From: an uncultured Paenibacillaceae bacterium
GTDB lineage: Bacteria; Bacillota; Bacilli; Paenibacillales; DA-C8
Assembly: GCA_937957685.1 (NCBI GenBank)
Contig: CALGAO010000107.1
Coordinates: 1-51,154, forward strand
Direction of reading: 5' to 3'
Length of the DNA: 51,154 nucleotides
Positions 17,175 through 25,483 of the stretch are shown here, piece after piece. Made by a program: the position numbers and the translations under genes. The notes below the pieces were generated by a model, which had not been told where the DNA came from, did not search any database, and saw nothing but the letters and a program-made list of their open reading frames with translations. The number at the start of each line of letters is the position of its first letter. Within the stretch, counting starts at the first letter, position 1.

Positions 17175-18221
17175 CTAATAGATAAACATCGAATCGCCGA
17201 AGCTGAAGAAGCGATACTGCTCCCGCACCGCGATCTCATAGGCCCGAAGCACGTTCTCCCTGCCGGCCAGGGCGCTGATCAGCATGAGCAGCGTGGAGCG
17301 CGGCAGATGGAAGTTCGTGATCAGCGCATCGACGATCCGGAATTCGTACCCCGGATAGATGAAGATATCCGTCCAGCCGCTGCTCGCCTGAAGGGGCGCG
17401 TCCTTGAACTTCTGCGCCACGGTCTCCAGCGTGCGGCAGGACGTGGTGCCGACGGCGATGATCCGGCCGCCTTCCGATCGGGCCTCGTTCAGCAGCGCGG
17501 CCGTTTCCTCCGGAAGCTCGTAATATTCGGCATGCATCCGGTGCTCCTCGATCCGCTCCACGGATACCGGGCGAAAGGTGCCAAGGCCGACATGCAGCGT
17601 GAGAAACGCCGTGCGCACGCCCTGCTCGCGCAGCTGCTGAAGCAGCTCATCGGTAAAGTGCAGCCCCGCCGTCGGCGCCGCCGCAGAACCGGGATATCTG
17701 GCGTAGACCGTCTGATAGCGTTCCTTGTCCTCCAGCCTGGCCTTGATATACGGGGGAAGCGGCATCTGTCCGAGCCGGTCGAGGATCTCCAGGAAGATCC
17801 CGTTGTAGCGGAAGCGGACGATCCGCCCTCCCTCCGGCAGTTCCTCCTCTATCTCCGCGCTGAGGAGCGGATGGTCCCCGTCAAAGTCGCCGAAATCAAC
17901 GATCGCCCCGGGCTTCAGCCGTTTGCCGGGCCTTGCCAGCGTCTCCCAGCGATCTTCCCGCAACTGCTTGAGCAACAGCAGTTCGACATTGGCTCCTCCG
18001 CCGCGCTTGCGGCCGATGAGCCGGGCCGGGATCACCCGCGTATTGTTGAGCACCAGCGTGTCGCCGGGACGCAACAAGCGGGCGAGATCGCGGAACGTGT
18101 AATGTCCGATCTCGCCCGTCTGCTTGTCGAGCGTCATAAGACGGGAGCTTGATCGCTCGCTCAGCGGCGTCTGTGCGATCAAGCTCTCCGGAAGTTCGTA
18201 GTCAAACAGATTGATGTCCAT
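17175..18221 (-). CDS. queA: S-adenosylmethionine:tRNA ribosyltransferase-isomerase
   Basis: QueA transfers and isomerises the ribose of S-adenosylmethionine onto preQ1-tRNA, giving epoxyqueuosine. The 348-aa protein starts MDINLFDYELPESLIAQTPL and contains LNNTRVIPARLIG, AAPTAGLHFT, VGLGTFRPV, GTTSCRTLE and ITNFHLPRSTLLML, all typical. It starts eight bases after the stop of the SpoIID-like gene, with AAAGGATGA overlapping that gene's end, and precedes tgt, the next enzyme to act on the same tRNA base. Confidence 0.97.
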   Translation of the reverse strand: MDINLFDYELPESLIAQTPLSERSSSRLMTLDKQTGEIGHYTFRDLARLLRPGDTLVLNNTRVIPARLIGRKRGGGANVELLLLKQLREDRWETLARPGKRLKPGAIVDFGDFDGDHPLLSAEIEEELPEGGRIVRFRYNGIFLEILDRLGQMPLPPYIKARLEDKERYQTVYARYPGSAAAPTAGLHFTDELLQQLREQGVRTAFLTLHVGLGTFRPVSVERIEEHRMHAEYYELPEETAALLNEARSEGGRIIAVGTTSCRTLETVAQKFKDAPLQASSGWTDIFIYPGYEFRIVDALITNFHLPRSTLLMLISALAGRENVLRAYEIAVREQYRFFSFGDSMFIY

Positions 18222-18229
18222 TCAGGTAT

Positions 18230-20341
18230 TCATCCTTTAACGATGTCCACATCTTTGTAATAGTATTGGAGGATGCGCTTGTAATCATACCCGATGTCCG
18301 CCAGCGCCTTGGCGCCGTACTGGGACATGCCGAGGCCATGGCCGTATCCGCGTCCGATGAAGCGGAACTGCGCATCCAGGGTGCCGACCCTTGCCTTGCG
18401 GGCGCTGTTCATGGCGATCAGATAATCGCCCGAGAGCTGGCTCGCGGAAGAGGACCTGCCGGTCAGAACATAGAGCTGTCCGGCGCTGTTCTGCGCATTC
18501 ACCGTCTTGCCCCCGGCTCCCAGGATCGTCAGGTCATTGGTCTGCTCGATGTCGAAGCGCGTGCTGCGAAGGCCGCCCAGGACGGTGCGGTAAGCGTCCG
18601 GATACGAGACATCGATCGGCTGGGTGCCGTTGGCGATGACCGTCTTGACGCGCCCCGACGCACCTCGCTCGCCGACCTGCAGCGAGTGGAGAGCGCCGTT
18701 CAGCGGCGTGCGCGCATATTGATTGATGCGGGCAAGCAGCGCATCCGCCTTCCACAGGCTCGAGATCCAGCTGTAAGCGTTCGTCTCCTTGACCGTTTCC
18801 ACGACGACCAGCTGATCGCCCTTGTTCACCTGGGTGATCGGTGTGCCGCTCGTGTCGGGAGTCGGACGCACATTGACGCTGTTCTCAATCACCGTCGCGA
18901 GCTGCAAGCCTGCCGCATTCGTGCCTGACAGCGTGACGAGATCCTGACGGACGTATCCGACCTGTCCGGTCGGGATGACGACGCGGTACCAGGTGTAGCG
19001 CCCCTGCTCCGCGATATCGTCCGGGCTGGGCACGCTTTGCAGATAGGAAACCGCGGTTCCCCACACCTCCGCCGTCTCGCTCGTGAACCCCCCGGCGTTG
19101 GAGGAATAGAAAGGCGTGATCAGGCTCTGATCCTTCTTGCTGACGATGACCTCGGAGGCTGTTGCGTCCACGGCCTGGATCGCCGCAGCGGACTCCGTGC
19201 CGTAGCCATAGTAGGCCTGATCGTAGGTCGTGTCGGAGATGTGCGCGATGCCGTATTTGATCCCCTGCTGCAGCGCATAGGTGCGGGCCGCAACCGCCTG
19301 GGCCTTGAGCGCCTCCTGCGGGAAGCTGCCGCCCATCTCGTTGCTCACCACAGCATACAGATATTGCTCGAAAGGCAGCTCGTTGATCAGGGCGAGACGT
19401 CCGTTGTAGGTCGTCAGCTCCATGCTGCCGCGATAGGTGCGTCCGCTGCGCTCGGTCACCTTGATGCCCGGCGCGGAGGCCGTATACCAGACCTTCTGGT
19501 TGTTGGCATTGTAGAAGTAATGGGCGATCGGCGTTGCGTCGGTATAGTCATTTTTTATGTAGAGATAGGGCAGGCTGTTGTCCACGATCGTCAACGGGAA
19601 GTCGGGCACGAGCGCCAGCGTCTCATTCATCACGGCGTTCAGCTGATCAGGTGAGCTGGCTTCGCCGATCCATACGGAATAGACGAGCTGCTGATCCGCG
19701 TTCTCGTGACAGGCGATCGCCGCCTGGATGCCATGCGACTGGTACACCTGCTGCACCGCCTGGGCTTCCTGTTCCGTGGCGAAGCTGCCCGCAGACAGAT
19801 GATAGGGTCCCAGGATCTGGGGGGTGAAGCCGTTCAGCAAGGGCGCGACCGTGCTGCTGGCAAGCAGACGATCCCTGGCGCCGGATGCCTCCTGCTGGCT
19901 GTTGAATCCGCTCACCACGACCTGATAGAACATCTGTCCGCCGCGTTCCGAACTGAACACGAACGCGCGCTCGCGCGACGCTGTCAGGGAGCCGGCGAGC
20001 TGGGTCGAGACGGCCCGCGCCGCATTCAGATTGTCCGTCTCCAACATCAGGAGACGGTACTGGTCCACGCTGAATCTGACGCTGGCGCCGCTGTCCACCG
20101 TCAGCCAGTTGCGCACGCCATCCGGTGCGCGCAGTCCGATCTGCGCCGGAGCGCCGATGGACAAGGTCACCGCGGGTGCCATATCGCGGTTCTGGATAAA
20201 CAGGGCGACTCGAATATGGTCAAGCCTGGGGGTCGCCGCATAAGCGGTCTTCCCGGGTGCCGGTATGAGGATGGCCATGATCAGCCAGGCTGACAAGAGT
20301 ATCAGGATAAGTGGGTGCAATCGGCTGTTTCTCGTCGTCAT
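18230..20341 (-). CDS. SpoIID/LytB-domain protein with SPOR-like and inserted SH3-like segments
   Basis: The 703-aa protein starts MTTRNSRLHPLILILLSAWL and has an N-terminal signal or anchor helix ending near TAYA. Residues about 130-240 contain SPOR-like repeats (FYQVVVSGFNSQQEASGARD and LGPYHLSAGSFATEQEAQAV) that suggest peptidoglycan binding. The SpoIID domain follows: LPFEQYLYAVVSNEMGGSFP, EALKAQAVAARTYAL, YSSNAGGFTSETAEVWG, and at the C-terminus GYGHGLGMSQYGAKALA. Between these two halves about 80 residues are inserted, including an SH3b-like piece (ENSVNVRPTPDTSGTPI). SpoIID proteins are lytic transglycosylases acting on denuded glycan strands in engulfment; the same activity is inferred here. 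The start at 20341 has GAGGCGG about 11 bases upstream; 20380 has no ribosome site. Confidence 0.85.
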   Translation of the reverse strand: MTTRNSRLHPLILILLSAWLIMAILIPAPGKTAYAATPRLDHIRVALFIQNRDMAPAVTLSIGAPAQIGLRAPDGVRNWLTVDSGASVRFSVDQYRLLMLETDNLNAARAVSTQLAGSLTASRERAFVFSSERGGQMFYQVVVSGFNSQQEASGARDRLLASSTVAPLLNGFTPQILGPYHLSAGSFATEQEAQAVQQVYQSHGIQAAIACHENADQQLVYSVWIGEASSPDQLNAVMNETLALVPDFPLTIVDNSLPYLYIKNDYTDATPIAHYFYNANNQKVWYTASAPGIKVTERSGRTYRGSMELTTYNGRLALINELPFEQYLYAVVSNEMGGSFPQEALKAQAVAARTYALQQGIKYGIAHISDTTYDQAYYGYGTESAAAIQAVDATASEVIVSKKDQSLITPFYSSNAGGFTSETAEVWGTAVSYLQSVPSPDDIAEQGRYTWYRVVIPTGQVGYVRQDLVTLSGTNAAGLQLATVIENSVNVRPTPDTSGTPITQVNKGDQLVVVETVKETNAYSWISSLWKADALLARINQYARTPLNGALHSLQVGERGASGRVKTVIANGTQPIDVSYPDAYRTVLGGLRSTRFDIEQTNDLTILGAGGKTVNAQNSAGQLYVLTGRSSSASQLSGDYLIAMNSARKARVGTLDAQFRFIGRGYGHGLGMSQYGAKALADIGYDYKRILQYYYKDVDIVKG

Positions 20342-20543
20342 ATCGGATATAACCGCCTCTCTGTCGTCTTCGTTCCTCATGCTGATCGGAGGGCAGCCTC
20401 TGGAACATCAGCATCTATATCAGTTAGACTTGTCCGATGGCGAAAAGTTGCATCGGAAGATACGATTCGCTCCCGTAACGGTCTGATCACTCATCGTTCT
20501 TCCTGTCCGGGCAGCCGCCCGGACGGTTCAAGGCTCCCCCGCT

Positions 20544-21548
20544 TCAATCCTTCTTCGGATACGGGATGCCAAGATGCCGGTACGCCTGTTCCGTCGCCAT
20601 CCGGCCGCGCGGCGTCCGCTGCAGGAAGCCGATCTGCAGCAGATACGGCTCATACACGTCCTCGATCGTCTGCCCTTCCTCGCCGATCGTCGCCGCGATC
20701 GTATCCAGGCCCACCGGTCCGCCGCGGAAGTGGCGGATGATCGCGTCGAGCATCTTGTGATCGATGCTGTCCAGGCCCAGCGGATCGATGCGGATCAGCT
20801 CCAGCGCCTCCCGCGCGATCTCGAGCGTGATCGTGCCGTCGCCGCGCACTTGCGCATAGTCGCGAACGCGCTTCAGGAGACGGTTCGCGATGCGCGGTGT
20901 GCCCCGCGAACGCCGGCCGATCTCCTGCGCCGCTTCGCCCACGATATGCACGCCGAGGATGTCGGCAGCGCGGCTGACGATATACGTCAGCTCTTCGATC
21001 GTATAGTATTCCAGCCGCGTCACCACGCCGAAGCGATCGCGCAGCGGCGCGGACAGCAGTCCGGCCCGCGTGGTCGCGCCGACCAGCGTAAACGGCGGCA
21101 GGTCCAGCCGCACCGACCGGGCGCTCGGCCCCTTGCCAATGATGATATCCAGCGCATAATCCTCCATCGCGGGATACAGCACTTCCTCCACGGAGCGATG
21201 CAGGCGATGGATCTCATCGATGAACAGCACATCGCCTTCCTGCAGATTCGTCAGGATGGCCGCCAGATCGCCCGGGCGCTCGATCGCCGGCCCCGAGGTG
21301 GTGCGCAGATTGACGCCCAGCTCGTTGGCGATGATATGGGACAAGGTCGTCTTCCCGAGCCCCGGAGGGCCGTACAGCAGCACATGGTCGAGCGCTTCAC
21401 GGCGCATCTTGGCGGCTTCGATATAGATCTTCAGATTCTCCTTCGCCTGCTGCTGGCCGATATATTCCGCCAGATACCGCGGACGAAGGCTCAGTTCGAC
21501 CTCCTGATCCTCCATCATCAGATTGGCGGAGATGATGCGATCCTCCAT
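20544..21548 (-). CDS. ruvB: Holliday junction branch migration helicase RuvB
   Basis: RuvB is the AAA+ motor that drives branch migration with RuvA. The 334-aa product has Walker A YGPPGLGKTTLS, Walker B FIDEIHR, sensor GATTRAG and the arginine-finger region LRDRFGV, then a winged-helix domain ending in GRMATEQAYRHLG. Length and motifs are standard. GGAGGAGC precedes the ATG. It lies 110 bases downstream of ruvA; the gap 21549-21658 holds nothing notable. Confidence 0.98.
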   Translation of the reverse strand: MEDRIISANLMMEDQEVELSLRPRYLAEYIGQQQAKENLKIYIEAAKMRREALDHVLLYGPPGLGKTTLSHIIANELGVNLRTTSGPAIERPGDLAAILTNLQEGDVLFIDEIHRLHRSVEEVLYPAMEDYALDIIIGKGPSARSVRLDLPPFTLVGATTRAGLLSAPLRDRFGVVTRLEYYTIEELTYIVSRAADILGVHIVGEAAQEIGRRSRGTPRIANRLLKRVRDYAQVRGDGTITLEIAREALELIRIDPLGLDSIDHKMLDAIIRHFRGGPVGLDTIAATIGEEGQTIEDVYEPYLLQIGFLQRTPRGRMATEQAYRHLGIPYPKKD

Positions 21549-21658
21549 TCCAGCTCCTCCTCAAACGGTCTAATCATGCGTGTCATGCGTCGTTCCACTC
21601 CGTTGCCCTCCGGTCTGCCTGACCTGGAGATCATCCCGTTCCGGGGGCAGGCTGCCGA

Positions 21659-22267
21659 TCACTTTGCCGCGAACAGCGCCTGAAGCGCCTTCTTCATCAG
21701 CGTCTCGACGGTATCCGACTCCGACACCTGACCCGAGATCAGCTGCCATGCGCGGTCTGTCTCCGATTCGCGATAGCCGAGGGCGAGCAGCGCCTCGCGC
21801 GCTTCCTGCCAGGGAGTGACCGCCGCTGGCGCAGCAGGGACGGCGACCTCGGGCCGATGGATCACGTCGCCGAAGCCTCCCAGCTTGTCCTTCAGATCCA
21901 GCACGATGCGCTGCGCCGTTTTCTTGCCGATGCCGGGCAGCTTCGTCAGATAGGAGAGGTCCTCCCGCTGGATCGCCGCCACCACCGCCTCCGGCCTGCC
22001 GCCGGCGAGGATGCCGAGCGCCACGCGCGGACCGATGCCGCTTACCTCCAGCAGCTTGCGGAACAGCGCCTGCTCCTCCCGCGTCGGGAATCCATACAGC
22101 AGGATCGCGTCCTCCCGCACATGCTGATGCGTGTACAGGGTTACCGTCTCTTTGTTCATCAGGGCATACGGGTTGCTGACGTAGACCTGGTAGCCGATGC
22201 CGTTCACGTCGATGACCGCGTATTCGGATTCGATGTAGGCTACGGTGCCGCGCACGAAATCGATCAT
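21659..22267 (-). CDS. ruvA: Holliday junction DNA-binding protein RuvA
   Basis: RuvA binds four-way junctions and recruits RuvB. The 202-aa product has the OB-fold N-domain (MIDFVRGTVAYIESEYAVID, then VNGIGYQVYV), two helix-hairpin-helix motifs (VSGIGPRVALGILAG and LPGIGKKTAQRIVLDLKDK) and the C-terminal three-helix domain (ALLALGYRESE) that contacts RuvB. Its ATG overlaps the ruvC stop codon in an ATGA arrangement, showing translational coupling. Confidence 0.98.
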   Translation of the reverse strand: MIDFVRGTVAYIESEYAVIDVNGIGYQVYVSNPYALMNKETVTLYTHQHVREDAILLYGFPTREEQALFRKLLEVSGIGPRVALGILAGGRPEAVVAAIQREDLSYLTKLPGIGKKTAQRIVLDLKDKLGGFGDVIHRPEVAVPAAPAAVTPWQEAREALLALGYRESETDRAWQLISGQVSESDTVETLMKKALQALFAAK

Positions 22268-22767
22268 TTCCTCAATCCCTCATTCAACTTGTGATAGTAG
22301 CCGCTGAACTGCGCATGGCAGATGGCGACCGCCAGAGCATCCGCGACATCGTCCGGCTTCGGAACCTCCGACAGCTTCAGCAGGAGGCGCACCATCTCCT
22401 GTATCTGCTTCTTCTCCGCCTTGCCGTAGCCGACCACCGCCTGCTTCACCTGCAGCGGCGTATATTCCCCGATGGTGAGACCATGCTGTACAGCCCGGAG
22501 CATGATGACGCCTCTCGCCTGACCGACCGTAAAGGCCGTCGTCACATTCCGGTTGAAGTACAGCTTCTCAACCGCGATCGCATCCGGCTTGTACTTCTCG
22601 ATGAGCTGGCCGAGCGAGTCATAGATGATCTTCAGGCGCACCGCCTGATCCAGATGCGATTCGGTTGTGATGCAGCCGTATTGGACCGGCGTCAGCTTGC
22701 TGCCCTGCTTGTCGATGAATCCGAAACCGACGATCGCGATCCCCGGATCTATGCCCAATATCCTCAA
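22264..22767 (-). CDS. ruvC: Holliday junction resolvase RuvC
   Basis: RuvC cleaves Holliday junctions. The 167-aa length is typical when translation starts at the TTG at 22767 (LRILGIDPGIAIVGFGF), with AGGTG seven bases upstream. The acidic catalytic residues are visible in GIDPG, VEKLYFNRN and DVADALAVAICH. The frame stays open to 22848, but that extension would run through the terminator hairpin at 22811-22844 and encodes MRKVNVCSLFFFLLWHG, unlike the family. B. subtilis has no RuvC and uses RecU, so this gene marks a Paenibacillus-type gene set. Confidence 0.95.
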   Translation of the reverse strand: MRILGIDPGIAIVGFGFIDKQGSKLTPVQYGCITTESHLDQAVRLKIIYDSLGQLIEKYKPDAIAVEKLYFNRNVTTAFTVGQARGVIMLRAVQHGLTIGEYTPLQVKQAVVGYGKAEKKQIQEMVRLLLKLSEVPKPDDVADALAVAICHAQFSGYYHKLNEGLRK

Positions 22768-22810
22768 TACGATACACCTGCTTATGTATGAGATGAAGCC
22801 ATGCCACAAC

Positions 22811-22844
22811 AAAAAAAAGAAAAGCGAACATACATTCACTTTTC
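22811..22844 (-). terminator. Intrinsic terminator between bofC and ruvC
   Basis: GAAAAGTGAA pairs with TTCGCTTTTC (22819-22844; one G-U pair) around a six-base loop and is followed on the minus strand by eight T residues (22811-22818). It ends the safA-bofC transcript and separates it from the ruv operon. Confidence 0.88.
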
Positions 22845-22896
22845 TCATTATAGCACAGGTTCTGGACAGGCGTCATGTTCTAGTTCGCCGTTTCGT

Positions 22897-23598
22897 TCAT
22901 TCCGCGCTTGCCGCGTCGACGGTCTCTGATTCATCCACGGCGAACTGGCTGAAGGTGGAGATCACGCTGTGGTATTCCGCCATATCCCGCACGCGGATGC
23001 CGTTGTAGAGATTGTCGATCGCTTCCTGAGGCAGACTCGTCTTCAGCGATTCCACGTCGATCTGGAAGAAAGTTCGAATCGCGTTATCCGTGCTGGGCAC
23101 TCCTTCGAACAGAGTCAGATGGTCCGTCGTATCGATCCCGATGTAGGCGGACTGCTTGCAGCGCTCGGACAGATCCTCCACGTATTCATAGAATGTGATC
23201 GCTTCGTCGTTCATCTCATCCACCAGCCAGGTCTGATGCCGGTTCATAAGGTCAAGGATCTGGCCGGAGCTCAGTTGTCCGAACGTTTGCTTCTCCTCGC
23301 CGCAGATGTAGATGGTGTAGACCTCCACATGTCTCTTGACCTCATGGCTCTGCAGATAGTCTGCGAGCTCCTGCCGTTTCTCCGCGTCGGACGGCGAATG
23401 GGACCAGGCCTCCACCGCCTTGACACGCAAGCGTTCCAGCCTGGCCTGATCGGCCGAATCGGTCCGCTCGGGCAGAAGGGCCAGCCACGCGGCGCCGATC
23501 ACCATCAGGAGAAAAGCAAAATTCAGCCCGAGCTTCCTGCGTCTGCGCAAGATCTTCTTCAATTCCTTCAGCAAACCAGATAAACGCCGAATGTTCAC
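22897..23598 (-). CDS. bofC: BofC-like forespore regulator
   Basis: In B. subtilis BofC is a forespore-secreted protein that tunes the SpoIVB signal for sigma-K activation. This 233-aa homologue has a basic N-terminus, one membrane or signal helix (LGLNFAFLLMVIGAAWLALL), then VEVYTIYICGEEKQTFGQLS and the BofC C-terminal pattern FYEYVEDLSERCKQSAYIGI with LTLFEGVPSTDNAIRTFFQ. It is longer than the 170-aa B. subtilis protein. The start is GTG with GAGGGG upstream. Its place next to ruvA/C and safA equals that in B. subtilis. A strong terminator follows. Confidence 0.85.
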   Translation of the reverse strand: MNIRRLSGLLKELKKILRRRRKLGLNFAFLLMVIGAAWLALLPERTDSADQARLERLRVKAVEAWSHSPSDAEKRQELADYLQSHEVKRHVEVYTIYICGEEKQTFGQLSSGQILDLMNRHQTWLVDEMNDEAITFYEYVEDLSERCKQSAYIGIDTTDHLTLFEGVPSTDNAIRTFFQIDVESLKTSLPQEAIDNLYNGIRVRDMAEYHSVISTFSQFAVDESETVDAASAE

Positions 23599-23701
23599 AT
23601 CGATCCCCTCTTATCCAGTACGCCCCGCTGTTATGCAAGCTGCGGAAGCCAATTGTTTCTATCTATTGTGACCAGAGATCTGGGGAACTATTCGCTTCTT
23701 C

Positions 23702-25186
23702 CTACACCCTTAACCATGGTTTGGACCTGGAAGGACCCGACCCCTGTCTTGTCGTTCGCCCTGCGCCATGCAGATGAACTTTGGGAGTGCTTTTCTTCTG
23801 CCCTCCTGTGCGCTTGCGATTCCTGCTTCGGCTGCGCCCGGCGGCAGATTCGCGCCTTACGCTCGCCAGGCTGGCCGTGTCATCCGCCGATGCTGACGGG
23901 TCTGTTCCTTCCGTCTGGTCAGCTCCGACCTGGTTCTTCAGCTCCTCGACGCTTTGCTCAAGCGCCGCGATGCGAGCTTCATCCGCAGCCGTCAAGGTTT
24001 CTTCCGATCCGTTGCTTGCTCCACCGGCCAAGGCCGCCTCTTCCGCCCGACGCTTCTCCGCCAGACTGTAGTACCCGACAGAGGCTCTGCCGCCGCAGCC
24101 GCACGGTTTCTTGACGGGAAGCTGGGCAGAGAGCCCTGCGACCGGCAGATTCGGCGGATAGTTCGGCATGTTGGCCAGAGTCGCATTGGCCTGGCCTGTT
24201 GTCATGTAATCAAATGGAGCCGACCAGGTGTACGCCTCGGGCCAGGGAGTGGACATGCCGTCGTATGGTTGTATGGTCGGGTGGAGTTGACCGGACATGG
24301 ACTGCACGTACGGCGTATGCATATTGGCCGAGGCATGGTCAGCACCGGCGCCGGTGGCGGGCCATGTCTGATTGCTCGCCGTGGAGAGAGGCGACACGGG
24401 GGACGGCACATTCACCGATTCGCTGTACAAGGGTCCCTGAACATGCCCGCCCGGATAGGAATAGGACAACGGCGCTTGAGCATGGAGCGACGAATCGTTG
24501 GTGGTTCCCTGTACATGGGATACGTCTCCGAAAGCTCCCACTCCGCTGTACAGCGGGTTGCCTGTAAAATTTTGCGGGATCGTGCTCAGGTAAGGCGAGG
24601 TGTCGTCCGAATCATAGCCGCTGCTGCCTGTGATGTCACCCATTCCGGCAGCACCGCCGGTTCCGGTCATACTTCCCATGCCGGTCGTACCCGTGATGTC
24701 ACCCGTACCCGTCATGCCTCCGGTGCCGCTCATGCCGGGCGTTCCTGAGAAGCCGCCGGTTCCGGTCATGCCTCCGGTCCCTGGCATGCTGCCCATATCC
24801 CCCCATCCGCCGGTCTGGTAACCGTTCATCCCGATCCAGCCTGTGCCTGTCTGACCGCCTGAACTGCCAGACGATGCGGAGCCGCTGACCGGTTGAGCAG
24901 CCTGCCCCCCGGTGGCAGTGCCCGCTCCCGCTTCTGCAGCCGGTACCGGGAACTGCATAAACAGCGTCTCCGACACCTGCCCAACCGGGTTGATCGGGTG
25001 CCCCCCCTCAGGCTGGCCAGGCGCGATCGATACCGGTCCAACGGCTATTTTTATCTTCATACCAGGCGTGATGTTATCCGGATCGGTGATCTGGGGATTC
25101 AACGCCAGCAGCTGCGCCAGCTCCAGTCCATACTTCTCGGCGATGGACGACAGCGTATCTCCCGCTTTCACGATGTAGAGTCTCAC
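23702..25186 (-). CDS. safA: SafA-like LysM spore coat morphogenetic protein
   Basis: Residues 1-47 form one LysM domain (MRLYIVKAGDTLSSIAEKYG ... NITPGMKIKI), which binds peptidoglycan. The middle (about 130-195) is a low-complexity Gly/Thr/Met region with repeated GTGGM and MTGTGG units, followed by a Pro/Tyr/Ser-rich stretch like spore coat proteins. Near residue 365 a KKPCGCGG motif is followed by a charged coiled segment and a basic C-terminus. SafA guides inner coat assembly, and safA lies just upstream of bofC in B. subtilis, as here. The start is GTG with AAGGAGG 11 bases before it. A mother-cell sigma-factor -10 candidate lies at 25221-25229. Sequence outside LysM is poorly conserved, so the name rests on domain plus position. 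Confidence 0.78.
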   Translation of the reverse strand: MRLYIVKAGDTLSSIAEKYGLELAQLLALNPQITDPDNITPGMKIKIAVGPVSIAPGQPEGGHPINPVGQVSETLFMQFPVPAAEAGAGTATGGQAAQPVSGSASSGSSGGQTGTGWIGMNGYQTGGWGDMGSMPGTGGMTGTGGFSGTPGMSGTGGMTGTGDITGTTGMGSMTGTGGAAGMGDITGSSGYDSDDTSPYLSTIPQNFTGNPLYSGVGAFGDVSHVQGTTNDSSLHAQAPLSYSYPGGHVQGPLYSESVNVPSPVSPLSTASNQTWPATGAGADHASANMHTPYVQSMSGQLHPTIQPYDGMSTPWPEAYTWSAPFDYMTTGQANATLANMPNYPPNLPVAGLSAQLPVKKPCGCGGRASVGYYSLAEKRRAEEAALAGGASNGSEETLTAADEARIAALEQSVEELKNQVGADQTEGTDPSASADDTASLASVRRESAAGRSRSRNRKRTGGQKKSTPKVHLHGAGRTTRQGSGPSRSKPWLRV

Positions 25187-25220
25187 TTGATGCTTTGCCT
25201 CCTTCAGTGCAATTTCGATA

Positions 25221-25229
25221 TATCATATG
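25221..25229 (-). promoter_or_regulatory. Candidate sigma-E/sigma-K -10 element of safA
   Basis: CATATGATA, 35 bases upstream of the GTG start, fits the mother-cell consensus CATANNNTA. I see no clear -35 match. SafA in B. subtilis is made in the mother cell. Confidence 0.35.
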
Positions 25230-25376
25230 CGGCGGGTGGGCGTTTGTCACACCGGAAGCTGGACGATATTCAGGCGGCGACTCCAGCGGCATGGCTGAGT
25301 TCTCACGCCGCTTCGGCCATTTACGTTGGTCGAAGCAACCTTTATGCCGGTTTTTTCTGCTGCTTGTGGCATCCAA

Positions 25377-25418
25377 TGAAAAAGGTCCTTCGTTCGAATG
25401 TTCGAACGAAAGACCTTT
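25377..25418 (-). terminator. Intrinsic terminator of the pectinase gene
   Basis: AAAGGTC (25381-25387) pairs with GACCTTT, and TTCGTTCGAA with TTCGAACGAA, with one mismatch between and a two-base loop. The minus strand continues CTTTTTCATT. It lies 65 bases beyond the stop codon at 25484. Confidence 0.85.
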
Positions 25419-25483
25419 GATCGGCAGGCCGGCCAGAAGCCGGACGCCAGACGTCACGGCTTCTGCGCCGGGCCGCGGCCGAG

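Noticed and set aside
24620..24830. Direct repeats that could suggest a CRISPR or minisatellite
   Set aside because: They are degenerate codon-level repeats inside the SafA-like gene, in frame, without spacers of constant length.
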